Shown here piece by piece: positions 1 through 7,766 of a stretch of 64,000 bases of DNA. The DNA comes from Deltaproteobacteria bacterium. Lineage in GTDB: Bacteria > Myxococcota > UBA727 > VGSZ01. The translations under genes and the position numbers were made by a program. The stretch lies in assembly GCA_016177705.1 (NCBI GenBank), contig JACOUT010000002.1, positions 587,604 to 651,603 on the forward strand, written 5' to 3'. Position 1 is the stretch's first letter. Each line of letters starts with the position of its first letter. The notes beneath the pieces are model-generated. The model was not told the origin of the DNA. It saw only the letters and a program-made list of their open reading frames with translations, and ran no database searches.

Positions 1-175
1 CGACAAACGGCGGTCGAGCCTCACGAGAAGGTGACCATCCAGCTTTCCACAAGGTGACGCCGACGGCCGCCACCACGACAGCCGTGACGACGACCACGAG
101 ACCCTTGTGCACCCATGGTTTATCCCCTTTTGTTCCCGAGCCCGGAGGTGGGGGCGGTTCCTCCGAGCCACCTAC
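1..175 (-). CDS. Partial membrane-anchored segment, probable frameshifted continuation of the SEFIR gene
   Basis: Read on the minus strand in the frame offset from the SEFIR gene, this stretch is open from about 175 to the left edge. It encodes a short acidic and proline-rich linker (EEPPPPPG-like), then KPWVHKG, a run of about 18 Val/Ala/Gly-rich hydrophobic residues, and then basic residues (LWKAGWSPSREARPPF). That is the appearance of a linker plus one transmembrane helix. It joins in frame to the end of the upstream SEFIR ORF if one extra C is read in the C6 run (G6 on the plus strand, 176-181). The inference is that the gene is one reading frame interrupted by a real or sequencing frameshift and continues beyond the window. 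The alternative is a separate gene with an internal GTG near 112. Confidence 0.45.
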
Positions 176-1080
176 GGGGGGAGCGGCGTCTCCTTGTTGC
201 CTCTGCCGAGAACTGCGTTCGCGTGCATCTGCCGAAACGCGTCCAGTGCCTCCTTCAACCGCTCAGCTGCACCCCTGGCGACCGCGATGTCGGCACCGAC
301 CTCGACCTGAGCGCACGTCGCTACCACTTGCCGCGCGGCGGTGTGGATCGTCGCCACCACGTTCGACAGCCCCGGGCACAGCGGCTCCGCGATCACCGCC
401 ATCGCCATCTTCTTCTCCGAGATGTGCTCAAGGTCAGCACCGATTCTTTTCACAGCCGGCAACGAGAAGGTGACCCGCAGCTGGTTTCCTAGTTCCACCT
501 CACTGTCAGCCCAACCTTGGTTAACGAATTTCAGTGCTGCGAGCGACGGCCCACCATCGCTCGGTGCCGCCCTCGCCGCAAAACTCGGCTTGGCTCCTAG
601 CGGTGGCCTAACGAATGCGGGCTCAGCATGAACGTGACGCAAGATCGCCTCGAGTCCCTCTGCGTACTTGCCTTCATCGCGTAGGTCTGCGGCCATCATC
701 GCCTTCGTCCACGTCGGGCGCGACTCGTCCCACGAACCCGACCGGAGGACCGGGATGACCCGACCCTCGGCGGCTGTGAATCTCTGGAAGATCTCGCCCG
801 TGATCACGACGTTCTCATAGCCGACACCGCCGGAGCGCTCGTTCGCCTTCTTCGCGTACGCGGGAGTGCACACGAGAAGGATGTGGTCGGCGCGTCGGAC
901 GGCGGTCTCCATGAAGCGCGGAAGGTCGCCACCGAGTCCAACGTCCCAACGATCGAGAAGGACGTAGGCGCCCGCGCCTTGGAGATCCTCAGCGAGCCGC
1001 ACCACCCACTTCGTGTGGTCATCGGATTCCCAGGCGTACGAGATGAAGATCTTCGGCGGGTTGGAGCGCATCGCGGTCAT
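172..1080 (-). CDS. SEFIR/TIR-type domain protein
   Basis: The first ~150 residues have the SEFIR (TIR-like) pattern: an opening ISYAWESDDHTKWVVRLAEDL-like strand/helix, LLDRWD, a helix with FMETAVRRADHILLVCTP, and VIPVLRSGSW. In bacteria SEFIR/TIR proteins act as signalling adaptors or as effectors of abortive-infection-type immunity, but nothing here shows which role applies. Residues ~170-295 are unrecognised and partly helical. The ATG at 1080 has AGGAGG (1092-1097) 11 bases upstream, and a second in-frame ATG lies three codons later. The frame stops in a proline-rich segment immediately after a C6 run. The next frame continues with a Pro-rich linker and a membrane helix, so the visible 302-residue product is probably a truncated reading of a longer membrane protein. 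There is no defence cluster to the right; the left side is cut off. Confidence 0.8.
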   Translation of the reverse strand: MTAMRSNPPKIFISYAWESDDHTKWVVRLAEDLQGAGAYVLLDRWDVGLGGDLPRFMETAVRRADHILLVCTPAYAKKANERSGGVGYENVVITGEIFQRFTAAEGRVIPVLRSGSWDESRPTWTKAMMAADLRDEGKYAEGLEAILRHVHAEPAFVRPPLGAKPSFAARAAPSDGGPSLAALKFVNQGWADSEVELGNQLRVTFSLPAVKRIGADLEHISEKKMAMAVIAEPLCPGLSNVVATIHTAARQVVATCAQVEVGADIAVARGAAERLKEALDAFRQMHANAVLGRGNKETPLPP

Positions 1081-1284
1081 CGGGGATCAGGCCTCCTACG
1101 CAGCGCAGACTAGCGCCGGTCAACGGCCTCGTCGCCCGCACGCACGTAGCCCCGCGAATGGAGCGGGCGGCCAAGATGATAACGGCCTCGTCCAAGCAGG
1201 CCGTTTCCGTCGTCACCTAAGCCAACCAAGCGTCCCGGTAGAGCGGAATTTGGAGCGGTTCGGGCCCAGCGACCCCGCGACCCG

Positions 1285-1316
1285 AAAAGCGAAACGGGCC
1301 CTAACGGCCCGTTTCG
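1285..1316 (-). terminator. Rho-independent terminator after tRNA-Arg
   Basis: A perfect 11-bp stem (CGAAACGGGCC with GGCCCGTTTCG, 1290-1316) encloses a 5-base loop. On the minus strand it is followed by CTTTTC, the T tract expected when transcription leaves the tRNA gene at 1331-1407. On the plus strand a short ACTTTT also follows, so it could work both ways. Confidence 0.75.
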
Positions 1317-1330
1317 ACACACTTTTCAGC

Positions 1331-1407
1331 TGGCGCGCCCGGAGCGATTCGAACGCCCGACCCTCAGATTCGTAGTCTGATGCTCTATCCAGCTGAGCTA
1401 CGGGCGC
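1331..1407 (-). tRNA. tRNA-Arg (anticodon ACG)
   Basis: The minus strand folds into a full cloverleaf of 77 bases. The acceptor pairs GCGCCCG with CGGGCGC, the D arm contains AGCTCAGCTGGATAGAGC, the anticodon stem CAGA/TCTG holds the loop CTACGAA (anticodon ACG), and the T arm contains GTTCGAATC. The discriminator base is G and CCA is encoded. ACG would normally be edited to ICG and read CGU, CGC and CGA. A terminator follows directly. Confidence 0.95.
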
Positions 1408-1419
1408 AGAGGGTGCTCT

Positions 1420-1448
1420 TCTTTGCGGGATCCCGCGCCCGATGTCAA
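1420..1448 (-). promoter_or_regulatory. Possible promoter of tRNA-Arg
   Basis: A perfect TTGACA (1443-1448, minus strand) lies 17 bases before CAAAGA (1420-1425), placing a start site about 3-8 bases ahead of the mature tRNA end. The -35 match is perfect but the -10 match is poor (2 of 6), so this rests mainly on the -35 and the position. Confidence 0.3.
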
Positions 1449-1462
1449 CGACCGCGGCGCGC

Positions 1463-2701
1463 TCACGGCTTCTTCGCCGCCGGCTTTTTCGGTGCCGGCG
1501 CCTCCACGATTCCCGGCTCGGGCGCGAAGCAGCCGTACGCGCACGGCACCGCGAAGGTGCGCACGGTGTCGAAGGTCGAGCCGAGCGCGTAGATACCGAG
1601 GCCCGCGAGCGCGATGCCGAAGCCGGTGAAGCCGATGATGTCGCCCGTCTGCTGGTCGGTGGCGCCGGTCAGCGGCAGCACCACGCCGGTGAGGCCGACG
1701 CCGAGGCCGGCGATGGCCGTCGCTTGCCCCACGGAGCCGACCGCCGCCTTGCTGTAGGAGAGCACGTCGATGGTGCCGTCCATGGCCGCGAGGTCGCGGC
1801 CGGGGGGATCGAGCAGCACGTCGCTGCCGATGCGTCGCATGCGCTCTTTCAGGAGGTCGCCCTGCCGCCGCGCCTTGGTCCAGCGGCCCCAGATGGGCAC
1901 CAGATCCTCCAAGTCGCGTTCGGCGCGCGTGCCGGCTGCCGTGCCCATCAAGACGAAGGGGCGCGCCCACCAGGAGCCGCCGAGCCCGGGGCGCAGCCAG
2001 GTGCCCTCGCGCGCCTTCTTCAGCTCCTCGCCGTGCACCTGGTTGGTCAGGAAGTAGAACGTGCCCGAGAAGATCCACTCGCCGATCTTGTCCTTGAGCA
2101 ACGCTACGGGCGCAATCAGCAGCGCGGCGCCGCCGACGCCGGCGACCGCCGTCAGCAGCACCAGCTCGGGCGCGATGAACGCAGCCGCTATCGGAACGCC
2201 GATGCCGAGCAAGATGGCGGCGCCCACCACGACATAGAACGGCGTGCTGAGCGCGTCCCCCGCGAGCTTACCGAGCAGCATCGAGGCCGCGGCTTGCCAC
2301 AGGAACGCGTCGCGGCCGCCGTGGTGCACCGCCACGTAGTCCACCGCGAGCGCGGCCGGCACCAGGCAGAGCCACTCGGAGACGGTACCGACGGCACTCC
2401 CCACGCCCGGGACGAGCGAGAGCGGCAGGCTGAGCGCCTCGCAGACGTCGATGCCGCCCTCGGCGGTCATCTCGAGCTCGTGCTCGAGATCGTCCCACAG
2501 TCGCTCGTGCGGCGCGGGCTCACCGACGGCAGCGGCGGGTGGCGGCGGCGCTGGCGGTGCAGCCGCCTCGGCCGGCGCCGCGGGCGCGGCCGGCGGTGCC
2601 GGCTCGACGACCTCTGCGGGGGGCGGCGGCGCAGGCTCGACGTCCCCCGCCGGCGGCACGTCGGCCGCGGTGACGACGAGGATCAGCAGGATCGCGCTCA
2701 T
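1463..2701 (-). CDS. Pro/Ala-rich membrane protein of unknown function
   Basis: The product (412 residues from the ATG at 2701) starts with a signal-like hydrophobic stretch, then a long Pro/Ala/Glu-rich region to about residue 60. Several hydrophobic segments follow: around FYVVVGAAILLGIGVPIAAA, LLTAVAGVGGAALLIAPV, and two near the C-terminus (AIAGLGVGLTGVVLPL and FTGFGIALAGLGIYALG). It ends in a Lys/Ala/Pro tail (APKKPAAKKP). No family was recognised. The ATG at 2701 was preferred over a start ten codons upstream because GGAG lies 8 bases before it and the signal sequence begins there. It is divergent from topA, with a 162-bp shared upstream region. The tail resembles the Lys/Ala tails common in high-GC proteins. 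Confidence 0.7.
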   Translation of the reverse strand: MSAILLILVVTAADVPPAGDVEPAPPPPAEVVEPAPPAAPAAPAEAAAPPAPPPPAAAVGEPAPHERLWDDLEHELEMTAEGGIDVCEALSLPLSLVPGVGSAVGTVSEWLCLVPAALAVDYVAVHHGGRDAFLWQAAASMLLGKLAGDALSTPFYVVVGAAILLGIGVPIAAAFIAPELVLLTAVAGVGGAALLIAPVALLKDKIGEWIFSGTFYFLTNQVHGEELKKAREGTWLRPGLGGSWWARPFVLMGTAAGTRAERDLEDLVPIWGRWTKARRQGDLLKERMRRIGSDVLLDPPGRDLAAMDGTIDVLSYSKAAVGSVGQATAIAGLGVGLTGVVLPLTGATDQQTGDIIGFTGFGIALAGLGIYALGSTFDTVRTFAVPCAYGCFAPEPGIVEAPAPKKPAAKKP

Positions 2702-2863
2702 CGATCGACTCCGTAGAGCAAGGGCCGGCACGGCGGCTCGGAAAAAAGGGCTCGCATTCCCGGCCGTCTTTCGTTAGCTACCACGCCCGACCGGGCGGCC
2801 CGTGGCGCGCCGGTCGTGGTGCATCGGGTGACGCCGACCCTGGTCGGCGGCAAGGAGCGCAGC

Positions 2864-5800
2864 GTGGGTAAGGCCCTTGTCATCGTCGAGTCGCCCGCCA
2901 AGGCCAAGACGATCGCCAAGTACCTCGGCAAGGACTACGTCGTCGAGTCCTCCATCGGCCACATCCGCGACCTGCCCGGCTCGGCCGCCGAGATCCCGGC
3001 GCACATGAAGAAGAAGCCCTGGGCGCGCACCGGCGTGGATGTCGAGAACGACTTCGCGCCGCTCTACATCGTGCCGGCCGAGAAGAAGGCGCAGGTCCAA
3101 AAGCTCAAGACGCTGCTCGCCGACGCCAACGCGCTCTTCCTCGCCACCGACGAAGACCGCGAGGGAGAGGCCATCGCGTGGCACCTCAAGGAGGTCTTGA
3201 ACCCCAAGGTGCCGGTCAAGCGCATGGTGTTCCACGAGATCACCGAGAGCGCCATCAAGCATGCGCTGGCAAGCCCGCGCGCCATCGACCAGCAACTGGT
3301 CGACGCCCAGGAGGCGCGCCGCATCCTCGATCGGCTGTACGGCTACGAGGTCTCGCCGGTCCTGTGGCGCAAGATCGCGCAGGGGCTGTCGGCCGGGCGC
3401 GTGCAGTCCGTCGCCGTGCGGCTGATCGTCGAGCGCGAGCGCGCGCGCATCGCCTTCAAGAGCGGCGACTACTGGAGCGTCGCCGCCGAGCTCGTCAAGC
3501 GCCAGACCGGCATCGGCGCGCCGCCGCACGTCAAGAGCGAGCTCATCGAGCTCGACGGCAAGCGCGTCGCGGTCGGCAAGGACTTCGATCCGAACTCTGG
3601 CAAGCTGACCGACGCCGCGCGCGAGCGCGTGGTGCTGCTCGAGGAGGGCAAGGCGCGTGCGCTCGAGAGCCAGCTAGCGCAGACGACCTACACCGTCAGC
3701 GACGTCCAGAAGAAGCCCTTCACCGATCGGCCGCACCCGCCCTTCATCACCTCGACCATCCAGCAGGAAGCGGCGCGCAAGCTGCGCTTCACCGCACAGC
3801 GCACCATGCGCACGGCGCAGCGGCTCTACGAGTCCGGCTACATCACCTACATGCGCACGGACTCGACCACGCTGTCGACGCAAGCGGTGGACGCCGCGCG
3901 CGCGCAGATCCGCGAGCTGTACGGCGACACCTTCCTGCCGCCGGCGCCGCGGCAGTACGCGACCAAGAGCAAGGGCGCGCAGGAGGCGCACGAGGCCATC
4001 CGGCCCGCGGGCGAGGCGTGGAAGACGCCCGAGCAGCTCAAGGGCGAGCTCGACGACGACGGCTTCCGGCTCTACGACCTGATCTGGAAGCGCACGGTGG
4101 CGAGCCAGATGAAGGACGCCGCAGGCGAGCGCACCTCGGTGCGCTTCTCGGCCAAGGTGGCGGCGGGCGCGTGCACGCTGCAGGCGACCGGCAAGGTCAT
4201 CCTGTTCGCGGGCTACCTGCGCGCCTACGTCGAGGGCACCGACGACCCCGACGCCGAGCTCGAGGATCAGGAGCGCATCCTGCCGCCGATGGCCGAGGGC
4301 GACCTGCTCGACCCCGAGAAGATCGAGGCCGAGAAGCACACCACCCAACCACCCGCGCGCTACACGGAAGCGAGCCTGGTCAAGGAGCTCGAGGAGAAGG
4401 GCATCGGCCGCCCGTCGACGTACGCCAGCATCATCGGCACCATCCAGGACCGCGGCTACGTCTTCAAGAAGGGCACCGCGCTCGTGCCCACCTTCACCGC
4501 CTTCGCGGTCATCAACCTGCTCGAGCAGCACTTCAAGGAGCTGGTCGACTACACCTTCACCGCCTCGATGGAGGCCGACCTCGACGCCATCAGCGAGGGC
4601 GAGAAGAAGGCGACGCCGTGGCTCAAGCGCTTCTACTTCGGTGAGAGCGGCAAGATGGCCGAGACCATGCCGCCCGAGAGCGTCAAGCACCGCACGCTCG
4701 AAGAGGTCGGCCTGCACGTCAAGGTGCACGGCGGCAGCGGCGACATCGACCCGCGCGGCATCTCCGAGATCCCGCTCGGCAAGGACGACAAGGGGCAGCT
4801 GGTCGCCGCGCGCGTGGGCCGATACGGGCCCTACGTGCAGATCGGCGACAGCGACCGGCGCGCCAACATCCCCGAGGACATCGCGCCCGACGAGCTGACA
4901 CTGGCGCGCGCCGTCGAGCTGTTGCAGCAGGCGAGCGAAGCGAACCGAGCCATCGGCAACGACCCCGCGTCGAGCAAGCCGATCTACGTCAAGACCGGCC
5001 GCTACGGTCCCTACGTGCAGCTCGGCGAGCTGGTGGTGAACGACAAGGGCAAGCCCGTCGGCGACCGGCCTCGCATGGCGAGCCTGTGGCCGGGCATGAC
5101 GGTGAAGGACATCACCCTCGAGCAGGCGCTGTTGGCGCTCTCCTTCCCGAAGAACCTCGGGCCGCACCCGGAGACCGGCATCGACGTCGTGGTCAACGAC
5201 GGCAAGTTCGGCCCCTACGTGCGCATGGAGGGCAAGGACAAGGGCGGCACCTTCGTCAAGGAGACGCGCAGCCTGACCGACCGCGACGTCATGCGCGCGC
5301 TCGACCTACCCGCCGCCGTCGAGGTGCTGCGCCAGCCCCGCCAACACCGCGGTCGACAGAGCGTGACGCAGCCACCGCTGGCGACGCTCGGGCCGAGCCC
5401 GGTGACCGGCCAGGCGATCGTGATCAAGACCGGCCGCTTCGGCGCCTACGTCACCGACGGTCAGGTGAACGCCACCATCCCGTCGGGGCGCGACCCGGCA
5501 CGGCTCACGATCGACGACGCGCTCGAGCTGATCGCGGCACGCGAGTCGCGCCTGCGCGAGCAGGGCATCGACCCACGCGCACCAGGCAAGGCCGGCAAGG
5601 GCGGCGGTCGCCGTCGGTTCGGGCGCGGCGCCAGGGTACCGACGCCGGCCAAGGTCGCGCCCGCGAAGGCGGCCAAGGTGGCCAAGGTGGCCAAGGCGAG
5701 CAAGGCGAGCAAGGCGATCACGACGACGCCCAAGACTGCCAGCCACACCAAGGCGGGGGCGAAGCCGCCGAGCAAGAAGGTCGCGGGTAAGCAGGTCGCC

Positions 5801-5872
5801 GCCAAGAAGGCGACCAAGAAGCCGGCCAAGGCCCCGGCGAAGAAGTCGCCCAAGAAGGGCAAGCGCCGCTGA
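2864..5872 (+). CDS. topA: DNA topoisomerase I (type IA)
   Basis: Type IA topoisomerase that relaxes negative supercoils. The N-terminus GKALVIVESPAKAKTIAKYLG is the classic Toprim opening, followed by TDEDREGEAIAWH (acidic metal-binding motif). The catalytic tyrosine is in GYITYMRTDST (Tyr329 from this start). Four GRYGPYV-type C-terminal repeats begin near residues 652, 710, 780 and 855, replacing the zinc fingers of the E. coli enzyme. The last ~100 residues are a Lys/Ala tail resembling histone H1, as seen in high-GC actinobacterial and myxobacterial enzymes. I chose the GTG at 2864: AAGGAG lies six bases upstream and the family motif begins at the next codon. The in-frame start at 2816 would add 16 atypical residues. 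A strong hairpin follows. Confidence 0.96.
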   Translation: MGKALVIVESPAKAKTIAKYLGKDYVVESSIGHIRDLPGSAAEIPAHMKKKPWARTGVDVENDFAPLYIVPAEKKAQVQKLKTLLADANALFLATDEDREGEAIAWHLKEVLNPKVPVKRMVFHEITESAIKHALASPRAIDQQLVDAQEARRILDRLYGYEVSPVLWRKIAQGLSAGRVQSVAVRLIVERERARIAFKSGDYWSVAAELVKRQTGIGAPPHVKSELIELDGKRVAVGKDFDPNSGKLTDAARERVVLLEEGKARALESQLAQTTYTVSDVQKKPFTDRPHPPFITSTIQQEAARKLRFTAQRTMRTAQRLYESGYITYMRTDSTTLSTQAVDAARAQIRELYGDTFLPPAPRQYATKSKGAQEAHEAIRPAGEAWKTPEQLKGELDDDGFRLYDLIWKRTVASQMKDAAGERTSVRFSAKVAAGACTLQATGKVILFAGYLRAYVEGTDDPDAELEDQERILPPMAEGDLLDPEKIEAEKHTTQPPARYTEASLVKELEEKGIGRPSTYASIIGTIQDRGYVFKKGTALVPTFTAFAVINLLEQHFKELVDYTFTASMEADLDAISEGEKKATPWLKRFYFGESGKMAETMPPESVKHRTLEEVGLHVKVHGGSGDIDPRGISEIPLGKDDKGQLVAARVGRYGPYVQIGDSDRRANIPEDIAPDELTLARAVELLQQASEANRAIGNDPASSKPIYVKTGRYGPYVQLGELVVNDKGKPVGDRPRMASLWPGMTVKDITLEQALLALSFPKNLGPHPETGIDVVVNDGKFGPYVRMEGKDKGGTFVKETRSLTDRDVMRALDLPAAVEVLRQPRQHRGRQSVTQPPLATLGPSPVTGQAIVIKTGRFGAYVTDGQVNATIPSGRDPARLTIDDALELIAARESRLREQGIDPRAPGKAGKGGGRRRFGRGARVPTPAKVAPAKAAKVAKVAKASKASKAITTTPKTASHTKAGAKPPSKKVAGKQVAAKKATKKPAKAPAKKSPKKGKRR

Positions 5873-5889
5873 CGAGCCAAACACGAACG

Positions 5890-5917
5890 GCGAGGGCCGC
5901 CTCGCGGCGGCCCTCGC
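5890..5917 (+). terminator. Terminator hairpin after topA
   Basis: A perfect 12-bp stem, GCGAGGGCCGCC with GGCGGCCCTCGC, closes a TCGC loop 18 bases after the topA stop. It is followed by TGTGTTGAATT, only weakly T-rich. It lies between the convergent topA and lipoprotein genes and could serve both. Confidence 0.65.
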
Positions 5918-5956
5918 TGTGTTGAATTCGATTGGCGTCGTGAACGTGCTGAGACG

Positions 5957-6508
5957 TCAGCGGCCGGCGCCGATCAGGAAGGACGTGTCCGACACCTCGG
6001 TCTCGCCCGTGGTCTCGTCGATCAGGGTCTCGGTGTGGACCGCGATCTGTCTGCCTTCGGGCACGTCCGTCACCACCACGGTGCCGCGGTCGGCCGGCCG
6101 GTCGTAGTCGATGCTGCCACCGTCGGGACCCGAGCAGACGTTGGCGGCCAGCGCCGGCGTCTCGTAGGACTCGGCGTCGTAGCTGAACGCGTGCTCACCG
6201 GGCTCGAGCTGCTCGAGCAACAGGTTGCTCGTCCAAAGGATGACCATGCCCATGCCGCGCCCGTCCTCCTCGCGCGTCACGGTCACCGTCGAGGAATTGC
6301 TGGCCGGCGCAGAGCTGCCCTCGGCCACGGCCGGTCCGTCGATGCCGGTGCGCGGGCCGAAGTCGCCGCGCAGGTTGCCGTTCTGCAAGTTGAGGCTGTT
6401 CTCGGTGCCGCTGCCCGAGAGGTTCTGCACCGGGTCCATATAGGTCCGGTCGTTCATGCACCCGGTGGCGGCGACGAGCGCGAGCGCTCCGATGACGAGG
6501 TGTTTCAT
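5957..6508 (-). CDS. Small lipoprotein of unknown function
   Basis: A 183-residue protein with a clear type II signal peptide: MKHLVIGALALVAATGC, lipobox ATGC, Cys17. It is therefore expected to be lipid-anchored. The mature part begins with an Asn/Ser/Gly-rich stretch and then has a compact beta-rich section with two cysteines fewer than a typical disulfide-rich protein. No family was recognised. AGGAG lies just upstream of the ATG. It is convergent with topA. A plausible promoter (6559-6587) and a pair of 9-bp direct repeats (6615-6634) lie upstream, so it may be individually regulated. Confidence 0.8.
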   Translation of the reverse strand: MKHLVIGALALVAATGCMNDRTYMDPVQNLSGSGTENSLNLQNGNLRGDFGPRTGIDGPAVAEGSSAPASNSSTVTVTREEDGRGMGMVILWTSNLLLEQLEPGEHAFSYDAESYETPALAANVCSGPDGGSIDYDRPADRGTVVVTDVPEGRQIAVHTETLIDETTGETEVSDTSFLIGAGR

Positions 6509-6558
6509 CCGGCTCTCTCCTGCTGCGACGGCGGCGACGCCACGTCGACAGCAGGTCT

Positions 6559-6587
6559 ATTTTGAGGTTCGGCGACGACGGATGCAA
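6559..6587 (-). promoter_or_regulatory. Candidate sigma-70-type promoter of the lipoprotein gene
   Basis: On the minus strand TTGCAT (6582-6587) and CAAAAT (6559-6564) are separated by exactly 17 bases. The -10 matches TATAAT at 4 of 6 positions. The implied start site is about 45 bases ahead of the ATG at 6508, leaving room for the AGGAG ribosome site. It is one of the few A/T-rich patches in this part of the window. Confidence 0.45.
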
Positions 6588-6614
6588 GCCGACGCGACCC
6601 CGGGCGGACGACGT

Positions 6615-6634
6615 GAGACAATTTGGAGACAATT
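6615..6634 (-). promoter_or_regulatory. Paired direct repeat, possible response-regulator site
   Basis: GAGACAATT occurs twice with an 11-bp period (6615-6623 and 6626-6634). On the minus strand this reads TTGTCTC, four bases, TTGTCTC. Two 7-mers spaced one helical turn apart is the layout bound by OmpR/PhoB-type response regulators. The TGTC cores align with those of the enterobacterial Pho box. It lies about 28 bases upstream of the candidate -35 of the lipoprotein gene, a position suited to an activator. The link to phosphate control is inference only. Confidence 0.4.
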
Positions 6635-6658
6635 CTGGGGGGTTAGCCGAGATCTGCG

Positions 6659-7459
6659 TCAGACGGCGAACACGTCCTTGCGCGCGCGCAGCTCGCCGAC
6701 GGCGGCGGCCGGCTCATCGTCGTGCAGCGCCAGCAAGAACGGGTTGGTGGCAAGCTCCTCCTCGAGCGTCGACGGGACCGAGCTCTTCGCCGCTCCCATC
6801 TCCTCGTCGAGGCCGAGCGCGCGCGCGCGGATGGCGGCGTGGTCAGGAAGCGCCGCCTGGGCGAAGCGCAGGTTGGCCGCCGTGTACTCGTGCGCACAGC
6901 AGACGAGCGACGACGGGTTTCGCGCCGCCAGGGTGGCCAGCGCAGCCGCCAGCATCTCCTTGGTGCCCTCGAACAGCCGGCCGCAGCCGGCGCCGAACAG
7001 CGCGTCGCCGACGAACAGCGCGGGCCGGCCGGCCAGGCGCGCCACCTCGGTCTCGCTGCCGCCATGGCCGTGCCGGCGCACCACGCCGAAGCGCCGCGCG
7101 CAGGCGTAGGCGACGTGGCCGAGCGTGTGGCCGCTCACGTCCAGCACCTCGAGCGGCAAGCCCGCGACCACGGTGGTCTGGCCGGGGTCGACGCGCCGCG
7201 ACAGGCGCGGGATGCGTCCGCCGTCGCGCGCGTTGCCGACGACGGCACAGCCGGTCGCCGCCACCAGCTCGTCGATACCGCCCACGTGGTCGTCGTGATG
7301 GTGGGTCACCAGCACCGCCGCCAGGCGCGCGCCGGTCGGCGCCAGGCGATCGAGCACCGGCGCCGCCTCGGCCGGGTCGACCACCAGCGCCTGGGCGCCG
7401 TCGACGACGAGCCAGGCGTAGTTGTCGGTCAGGCACGGGATCTGGATCAGCTCGAGCAC
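6659..7459 (-). CDS. gloB: Hydroxyacylglutathione hydrolase (glyoxalase II)
   Basis: Binuclear-metal beta-lactamase-fold enzyme that hydrolyses S-lactoylglutathione to lactate and glutathione, the second step of methylglyoxal detoxification. The N-terminus IPCLTDNYAWLVVD is diagnostic for the glyoxalase II subgroup. The metal motif THHHDDH is at residues 52-58, followed by GHTLGH near 110, FVGDALFGAGCGRLFEG near 165, and CAHEYTAANLRFA near 195, which is typical of GloB. The 266 residues match the usual ~250-260. It is a cytoplasmic enzyme. A tRNA-Ser gene is divergently transcribed next to it. No gloA is in the window. Confidence 0.93.
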   Translation of the reverse strand: MLELIQIPCLTDNYAWLVVDGAQALVVDPAEAAPVLDRLAPTGARLAAVLVTHHHDDHVGGIDELVAATGCAVVGNARDGGRIPRLSRRVDPGQTTVVAGLPLEVLDVSGHTLGHVAYACARRFGVVRRHGHGGSETEVARLAGRPALFVGDALFGAGCGRLFEGTKEMLAAALATLAARNPSSLVCCAHEYTAANLRFAQAALPDHAAIRARALGLDEEMGAAKSSVPSTLEEELATNPFLLALHDDEPAAAVGELRARKDVFAV

Positions 7460-7492
7460 GCCGGCTGGCTCCTTCTGCGCCGGTGGCGCAGG

Positions 7493-7520
7493 TTGCCTCG
7501 GATGCGGGACGTGCTAGGAC
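7493..7520 (+). promoter_or_regulatory. Possible promoter of tRNA-Ser
   Basis: TTGCCT (7493-7498) is followed after 16 bases by TAGGAC (7515-7520), about 20 bases ahead of the tRNA. Both hexamers are imperfect (4 and 3 of 6), so the call relies on position and on the lack of a better candidate. Confidence 0.28.
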
Positions 7521-7540
7521 AGCCGCCGATGGATTGGTAC

Positions 7541-7630
7541 GGAGCGATGGCCGAGTGGCTGAAGGCGCAGGTTTGCTAAACCTGTATAGGGGTAACTCTA
7601 TCGAGGGTTCGAATCCCTCTCGCTCCGCCA
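7541..7630 (+). tRNA. tRNA-Ser (anticodon GCT)
   Basis: A 90-base class II tRNA. The acceptor pairs GGAGCGA with TCGCTCC, the anticodon stem CAGGT/ACCTG encloses TTGCTAA (anticodon GCT, reading AGC/AGU), a long variable arm TATAGGGGTAACTCTATC is typical of serine tRNAs, and the T arm contains GGTTCGAATCC. CCA is encoded. A hairpin follows 25 bases downstream. Confidence 0.96.
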
Positions 7631-7655
7631 CGGACACCCCGCGGTGAACGACGCT

Positions 7656-7678
7656 GACGGCCCCCTCGCGGGGCCGTC
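7656..7678 (+). terminator. Hairpin terminator after tRNA-Ser
   Basis: GACGGCCCC pairs with GGGGCCGTC around a CTCGC loop, a 9-bp perfect stem 25 bases past the tRNA. There is no real T tract after it (GTCGTTCG), so its efficiency as an intrinsic terminator is uncertain. Confidence 0.5.
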
Positions 7679-7766
7679 GTCGTTCGAGCGGTTCGTTCCT
7701 GGGGGGTCCGGTTGCAGGCGGCGGGATCCGAGTCGTGGTACAACCCACCGTACTTCGGAGGTCCAC

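Noticed and set aside
3674..5167. 497-codon minus-strand ORF inside topA
   Set aside because: Antisense of the conserved topoisomerase sequence, without any motif of its own.
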